A stretch of 44,002 nt of DNA, from positions 1-44,002 of IMG/VR virus record IMGVR_UViG_3300025132_000081. The stretch is one strand, 5' to 3'. The translations under genes were made by a program, and so were the position numbers. The notes beneath the pieces are model-generated. The model searched no databases, was not told the origin of the DNA, and worked only from the letters and a program-made list of their open reading frames with translations. This DNA comes from a virus. Below are positions 39,569-44,002 of this stretch, in pieces (position 1 is the first letter of the stretch; each line of letters starts with the position of its first letter).

Positions 39569-41502
39569 CACCACCACCAATGAGCCTTGATAAGCCGCTG
39601 ATGCAGTCAGGAAAATATCAGCTATTCAACACGGGTGAGCCTAAGAAGCTTAAACTGCGAGTTGAACGGACAGACGAAGCTGCCTTCTGGTTTGAGGTGG
39701 CTGATTGTCCTGTTTACATCACTGCTCGTGTTTTTGACGCAGACACTGGAGCCCGTGGGTGCCTTCTGGAGTTCACTCACGTCAACACAGGTGAAGATAA
39801 AACTGAAATTATCTGGGATGCAGAGCTGAGTTCTGCGTCGACTGCGCCAGTGCTTGAAAAGCTAGCACGACAAGGCCTAACCATCTTTAAAGAAGTGCTG
39901 GCTAAAAACGTCACAACTCGCAGTGTGTTTCTTAAGTGGGTGATGAACGCTAGGCCTGAGACGACTATCTCAATTCATTCAAAGTCTGGATGGTCAGAAG
40001 ATGGTGAGCACTACGTGTTGGCCTCTGAAATTTTTCCGCCAGAGAATCAAATCAGTGTGCTTGAAAATGAGCAATCCTTTTTGAGCAAGGTGAAGCCAGA
40101 CTTAGAAAAATGGAATGACTTACTTCCGCACATTAATGAACAACCGATGTGGATGTTCTCAGCACAGCTCGCTTTTGCTGGACCTCTGCTCTTAAAGGTC
40201 AACATACCTCAGTCATCCTTAGGTGGCTTCGTGTTCCACGGTGGTAGTGGCACCGGTAAAACTTACTGCAACATGATTGGTCAAGCCGTGTTCGGTTCAG
40301 AATCAATTCAGTTCAACGCAACTAGAACTGGGCTGGCTGACGTAGCTTTGGCTCACAATGACCGAACCTTGTTTTTAGATGAGCTTCACCAAGCTGGCCC
40401 AATGGGACGCAGTGAGAGTTCAGGTTCGGCTCAGATTGGCCAGGTGATATATGACCTCGCTAACGGAACCGGCAGGATTCGTCGTATTGATGCAAAGAAA
40501 CTCGAAAAACCAAAGCACTGGAAAGTGGTTTGGCTAGGCACTGGAGAGATTAGCAGTGCTGACTACATTCGCCCCGCGTTTGGTGAGTCAAAGGAGGGAC
40601 AGCGTATTCGGGCTGCTGATATCCCTGCTGACCACCCTTTGATTCACGTAAACCTAGGCACCAAAAAAGGTCGTGAGATATGCGGGGCAATCCAAGATCT
40701 AGCACCAAAATGCGGCGGCGCTGCCGGTAGAAAATTTGTTCAATGGTTGAGCGATTTATCGCCGGACAACTTGAAAACAATGCGTAAGGATTTCGACGAG
40801 ATATACGAAACGCATTTTGAGCCATTGGCTATGACCGGCACGCAAACAAGACTTGCCGAGCGTTGTGCTCTGGTTGCCTATGCCGGGAGATTAGCCGCCG
40901 AGTTAGAGCTGTTGAAGTTTAACCACATAGGTGGCTGGCTTGAAGCACCGCTTAACGTCTTTAGAGTTTGGCAAGAGGAAGTAGGCGGTGAAGCTCTAGA
41001 CGACGTGCAGCGTTGTGCCCAGCATTTGGTGTCGTGGGCTGATAGTGTTCGAGGCGAACAGCTTATTCCTTTGACTTCACTTCCTGTCTCAATTGACGAC
41101 AACAAAAAAACTATGAAGATGGCGTACAGCACACCGCAGAACGCATCGTTTCGGAAGTTTGCAGGATTTGTTGAGGACAATGACTCTGAGGACAGGGACT
41201 GTATCTACATTATACCTGGAGTGTTTCGGGAGCTGTGCGGTGCATTTGGCGGAGCGCCAAGCGTGTGCCGACGATTAAAGGAAGAGAACGTTCTCATTAC
41301 AAACTCTGGCAGTAATTCAAATCAATTCCAGCTCAACGAAGTCAGAGAATTCGAAACGTTAATTAAACGCGTTAACCACCCAGATGAACACCTCGCAAAA
41401 CTCGGCAAAATCGTTTGGCGTCATCGGAGCAAGCTTTACAAGCTGGACCTCGATGCGCTGGAAACTTTTGCCACAAAAAAGAAAGAAGGAAAAAATGGCT
41501 GA
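39547..41502 (+). CDS. DUF927-type replicative helicase/ATPase
   Basis: 651 aa. Residues 35-225 form a mixed beta domain (VADCPVYITARVFDAD; SGWSEDGEHYVLASEIF) and then a P-loop ATPase: Walker A GGSGTGKT (232-239) and Walker B LFLDEL (275-280), followed by DLANGTGRIR and VVWLGTGE, matching the DUF927 helicases often fused or paired with PrimPol enzymes. Helical C-terminus about 400-520 and a winged-helix-like end. It probably unwinds DNA at the phage origin. Overlap with the primase gene and with the next gene indicates coupled expression. Confidence 0.82.
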   Translation: MSNTMQLAPPPMSLDKPLMQSGKYQLFNTGEPKKLKLRVERTDEAAFWFEVADCPVYITARVFDADTGARGCLLEFTHVNTGEDKTEIIWDAELSSASTAPVLEKLARQGLTIFKEVLAKNVTTRSVFLKWVMNARPETTISIHSKSGWSEDGEHYVLASEIFPPENQISVLENEQSFLSKVKPDLEKWNDLLPHINEQPMWMFSAQLAFAGPLLLKVNIPQSSLGGFVFHGGSGTGKTYCNMIGQAVFGSESIQFNATRTGLADVALAHNDRTLFLDELHQAGPMGRSESSGSAQIGQVIYDLANGTGRIRRIDAKKLEKPKHWKVVWLGTGEISSADYIRPAFGESKEGQRIRAADIPADHPLIHVNLGTKKGREICGAIQDLAPKCGGAAGRKFVQWLSDLSPDNLKTMRKDFDEIYETHFEPLAMTGTQTRLAERCALVAYAGRLAAELELLKFNHIGGWLEAPLNVFRVWQEEVGGEALDDVQRCAQHLVSWADSVRGEQLIPLTSLPVSIDDNKKTMKMAYSTPQNASFRKFAGFVEDNDSEDRDCIYIIPGVFRELCGAFGGAPSVCRRLKEENVLITNSGSNSNQFQLNEVREFETLIKRVNHPDEHLAKLGKIVWRHRSKLYKLDLDALETFATKKKEGKNG

Positions 41503-41896
41503 AGAACTAGCATTAGAACTCCTCTGCGTCATGAAGACGGAGAAAACTCGTGAAAGAAAACTCGCAGCGCAAGAAGAAGCTATACTGTGTGAACGCATTT
41601 TAAAACATCCGGACTTTGCAGGTTTTATAAAAGAAGAGGGCTCCACCTCAATGCGGTTTGGGAATTTCAAGGTAACAAGCAACGCTAAATGGGGCCGTAC
41701 TGTCGTTGAGTCAGAGCTGAAAGAAATTGAAGCGGATATCCCAGAGGGCTTGAACCCTTTCAAACGCAAAGTAGTTGTCGACCAAGCCCTGTTGAGCAAA
41801 TTGCGAGACGCAAACCCGAAGCTCTACAAGCACTGCTGTCGTGCCATCCTCGAGAAGAAACACAAGACCGGCGTCACGGTTACGGAGGTTGAATAA
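41495..41896 (+). CDS. small conserved phage recombination-region protein
   Basis: 133 aa from ATG 41495, with GAAGGA just upstream; it overlaps the helicase stop by 8 bases. The first half is helical (ELALELLCVMKTEKTRERKL), the second follows a pattern I associate with small phage proteins of the annealase neighbourhood: SMRFGNFKVTSNAKWGRT, then LNPFKRKVVVDQALLSKL, then LYKHCCRAILEKKHKTGVTV. The function of that family is not known. The next start overlaps its last base. Confidence 0.65.
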   Translation: MAEELALELLCVMKTEKTRERKLAAQEEAILCERILKHPDFAGFIKEEGSTSMRFGNFKVTSNAKWGRTVVESELKEIEADIPEGLNPFKRKVVVDQALLSKLRDANPKLYKHCCRAILEKKHKTGVTVTEVE

Positions 41897-42579
41897 TGCC
41901 TCTGCAATTAACAACAACTTCAGGCCTGCAATCAAACGTCGGCGTTAACGCAGCGTTATGCGGTGGCCCAAATATTGGTAAGACTGTTGCTCTGCGTACT
42001 CTACCTGGTCGTTCACTAATAGTCGATCTGGAAGGAGGGCAACTATCTAACGCCGCATACGATTTGCCTGCCGTTAAGGTACAAACGTGGGATGAAGCCA
42101 ACGAGCTTTACGACCGCCTTGTTTCCGATCCGCAGTTTATGCAGTTTGAGTCAATTGGGATTGATTCACTCAGTGAGCTTGCCGAGATTAAGCTGGCAGA
42201 AGAAATGCCACATCACAAGAATAGCATGAAAGCTTACGGTAAGATGGGCGAAGCTGTCACAGAGTGGGTTAAGAAACTTTTGCGTTTGCCGCAGAACGTC
42301 ATCTTTACTTGCAAGTATGGCATGGACCGAAACACCGGTCTTTATGGGCCGCTTTTCCCCGGCTTTCTTTTAAACCAAAATCTATTCTACTGGCTTGATG
42401 AAGTTCTCATTATGCGATTCGCAATGAATGCTGAAGGCCAGCAGCAACGAGTCATACAGTGTCAAAGCTGTCCAGAACACGAGGCCGGTGACCGGTCTGG
42501 TAAACTAGATCTTTTTGAAAACCCTAATCTCGGGGCCATCATCGCTAAGATTAAAAACCATGGAGTTAATGAACAATGA
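41896..42579 (+). CDS. Sak4-like RecA-fold annealase ATPase
   Basis: 227 aa. Walker A CGGPNIGKT (22-30), then RSLIVDLEGG, a Walker B-like strand FESIGIDSLSELAEI, and VIFTCKYGMDR correspond to the RecA-core of phage Sak4 proteins, which anneal single strands with the help of a phage SSB. It is followed by a DUF669-like ssDNA-binding protein (4-base overlap) and a nuclease, the usual Sak4-SSB-exonuclease set for recombination-dependent replication. Confidence 0.82.
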   Translation: MPLQLTTTSGLQSNVGVNAALCGGPNIGKTVALRTLPGRSLIVDLEGGQLSNAAYDLPAVKVQTWDEANELYDRLVSDPQFMQFESIGIDSLSELAEIKLAEEMPHHKNSMKAYGKMGEAVTEWVKKLLRLPQNVIFTCKYGMDRNTGLYGPLFPGFLLNQNLFYWLDEVLIMRFAMNAEGQQQRVIQCQSCPEHEAGDRSGKLDLFENPNLGAIIAKIKNHGVNEQ

Positions 42580-43136
42580 TTGGATTTCAACCTAAAACAG
42601 CACCTAAACCAGTTCTCGGAGCACCACCGACTGGACGATACACCGCAGTCATCACGGAAATTACTGGTTCTCGCGCTTCAACCGGAACCTGTGACCGTAT
42701 TCAAATTAAACTTGAGATTACTGACGGTGACTACAAAGGTAAGAATCTTTGGTTTAACCAAAATATCAATTTTGACCCAGCCCTGCTTGATCCAAATTTA
42801 CCGACTTATAAAGAGACGATGGTCAACGCCAAAAAGATTAGCGAAGAACAGATGGGCGGGTTGCTCTACGCTCTCCGAATGCCTCAAGGCTGGACCGCGC
42901 AGACTTATAAAACTGCATACAACCGGCCTGTCTTGGTTGACTATGCGGTTTACACAAAGAACGATAAGACGCAGAAAAAGTTTAACTTTGACCAAGTCGT
43001 ACCTGCTCAAGTTGCTGCAATGCCTACACCTCAACAGACGCTGCCTCCACAGCAAGCAGCTATGCCGCAACCAACACAACCTGCTGTGAATAATAATACT
43101 GCATTTGAATGGGAAGCTCCGGCCCCTCGCGCCTAA
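42576..43136 (+). CDS. DUF669-like single-stranded DNA-binding protein
   Basis: 186 aa. An OB-fold-like N-terminal part (GRYTAVITEITGSRASTGTCD, in pieces; IQIKLEITDGDYKGKNLWFNQNI, in pieces) is followed by a helical segment (ISEEQMGGLLYALRM), another strand set (NRPVLVDYAVYTKND) and a Pro/Gln-rich flexible tail (about 140-186) ending in EWEAPAPRA. This matches DUF669 proteins encoded next to Sak4. It probably coats ssDNA and loads the annealase. It is coupled to the Sak4-like gene by ATGA. Confidence 0.78.
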   Translation: MIGFQPKTAPKPVLGAPPTGRYTAVITEITGSRASTGTCDRIQIKLEITDGDYKGKNLWFNQNINFDPALLDPNLPTYKETMVNAKKISEEQMGGLLYALRMPQGWTAQTYKTAYNRPVLVDYAVYTKNDKTQKKFNFDQVVPAQVAAMPTPQQTLPPQQAAMPQPTQPAVNNNTAFEWEAPAPRA

Positions 43137-43159
43137 TGCAGATGGGCATTGCCGTGCCC

Positions 43160-43213
43160 GTGTCCCGCATCCAATCGTTATCCTGTGTAAAATACTCCCA
43201 GGGTGCGGGGCAC
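43160..43213 (+). repeat. RNA stem-loop in the leader of the nuclease gene
   Basis: GTGTCCCGCATCC (43160-43172) can pair with GGGTGCGGGGCAC (43201-43213) over 13 pairs including two G-U, loop of 28 bases. There is no T-run after it, so a terminator is unlikely; it may set mRNA stability or control translation of the nuclease whose ATG is 23 bases later. Confidence 0.5.
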
Positions 43214-43235
43214 AATCGGCGAATAGAGATTCAAT

Positions 43236-44002
43236 ATGAATAATCCGCTGCTTGATGAAAACGATACGACCGCAAATTGGGTCGACCAATCCATGGAAAG
43301 AAACACACCTCCAGAAGATGGCTGGCGTGGGCATGGTGGGTTTTCAGCGTTGGGTGCCGAGTGTTTGATGCAACTGTGGTTGGATATGCACTGGGCCTCA
43401 ACGCACCAGCATCCGGCGATGCTTCTTCGCAAATTTGATAGAGGTCATTGGGATGAGGAACGCCTTAAAGGTTACCTAAAAAAAGCAGGGTTTACAGTTC
43501 TCGACACAGATCCAAAGACCGGCAAGCAAATCCGCTTTAGTGTCCCAGGATGCGACTTCCTCTCAGGCTCTATCGATGGTGCAATTAAAGGCATTCCAGA
43601 ACTACCTGATGACGTGTGGGCATTGTGGGAATGCAAAAGCATGGGGCCTTCGACATTCAAGCAGCTTAAAAAAAACGGTTTAGAAAAAGCCAACTGGAAA
43701 TACTGGACGCAATGTCATTTGTACATGCACCATTCAGGGGGGCTCAAGTGGTGTTGCTTTATGGCGATCAACTGCGACACGCAGGAGCTTTACGTTGAAA
43801 TTTTTGAGTTAGACTCTGACATAGCCATCTCTGCAGTGGATACCGGAAAGCGTATTCTTGAACGGTGGGACGTGCCGCCACCCAAAGTTGCACAAAACGA
43901 AGCGTTCTTTCTTTGCAGAAACTTTTGTTCACACAAAGCCGTGTGCCATCGCGGTGAGCCCTACGCTGTGAACTGCCGAACGTGCAAATTTATGAAGCCT
44001 GA
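43236..44002 (+). CDS. RecB/Cas4-like PD-(D/E)XK nuclease (3' end outside window)
   Basis: 255 residues are visible. Residues near 105-135 hold the catalytic D...ExK set: CDFLSGSIDGAI (metal-binding Asp) and VWALWECKSMG (Glu and Lys). The later part is Cys-rich (LCRNFCSHKAVCHRG, NCRTCKF), like Cas4/AddB nucleases. The N-terminus has GGFSALGAECLMQLWLDMHW, similar to the usual phage RecB-type start. Last gene of the Sak4-SSB-exonuclease set. The last 110 residues are about 79% identical to the gene fragment at the start of the window. Confidence 0.85.
   Translation, partial: MNNPLLDENDTTANWVDQSMERNTPPEDGWRGHGGFSALGAECLMQLWLDMHWASTHQHPAMLLRKFDRGHWDEERLKGYLKKAGFTVLDTDPKTGKQIRFSVPGCDFLSGSIDGAIKGIPELPDDVWALWECKSMGPSTFKQLKKNGLEKANWKYWTQCHLYMHHSGGLKWCCFMAINCDTQELYVEIFELDSDIAISAVDTGKRILERWDVPPPKVAQNEAFFLCRNFCSHKAVCHRGEPYAVNCRTCKFMKP

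Overview
This window looks like a nearly complete genome of a temperate, podovirus-type tailed phage (or prophage) of a Gram-negative host. The evidence is one uninterrupted virion block whose order (portal, scaffold, major capsid protein, adaptor, nozzle, four internal virion proteins including one of 1317 residues, tail fibre) matches T7 genes 8 to 17. There is no tail tube, tape measure or sheath. Unlike T7 there is no phage RNA polymerase, and there are two tyrosine recombinases. No tRNA, rRNA, CRISPR array or insertion sequence was seen. All family names come from reading motifs by eye; no database search was run.

Layout. Two transcription blocks diverge from a control region at about 29.9-30.3 kb and converge at 4.175 kb. 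The minus-strand late block (29.9 down to 4.2 kb) runs: ribbon-helix-helix regulator, small genes, probable small terminase subunit, GNAT-like protein, large terminase, portal, scaffold, capsid, adaptor, nozzle, internal virion proteins, tail fibre with a self-cleaving S74 chaperone, then a lysis group (coiled-coil membrane protein, holin-like protein with a candidate -1 frameshift extension, L,D-transpeptidase-type endolysin). Many late junctions are TAATG or ATGA overlaps, so translation is probably coupled.

The plus-strand block starts with an accessory module (30.3-35.7 kb) of small, mostly unrecognised and often acidic proteins. It includes an ArdA-like antirestriction protein, a protein of the phage gp88 type with a Cys cluster, and a Cre/Xer-like recombinase. 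A repeat-rich 0.9 kb gap follows, then integrase and excisionase, then replication and recombination genes (PrimPol primase, DUF927-like helicase, Sak4-like annealase ATPase, DUF669-like ssDNA-binding protein, RecB/Cas4-like nuclease). The block continues at the start of the window with the nuclease C-terminus, an adenine and a cytosine DNA methyltransferase, two small proteins, a VRR-NUC nuclease and a virion-like beta protein.

Both ends of the window fall inside the same nuclease gene: bases 1-332 and 43671-44002 align without gaps but at only about 79% protein identity. The window may therefore be a roughly 43.7 kb circularly permuted genome whose ends come from two strain variants, or it may be flanked by two diverged nuclease copies.

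Most interesting points: a cytosine methyltransferase whose C-terminal region encodes two different known methyltransferase signatures in two overlapping frames; an in-frame A AAA AAG slippery site extending the holin-like protein; an exact 18-bp inverted repeat bracketing integrase and excisionase; a GGAAGCAA leader repeated before many accessory genes; and a second S74-type Ser-Lys motif on an internal virion protein.
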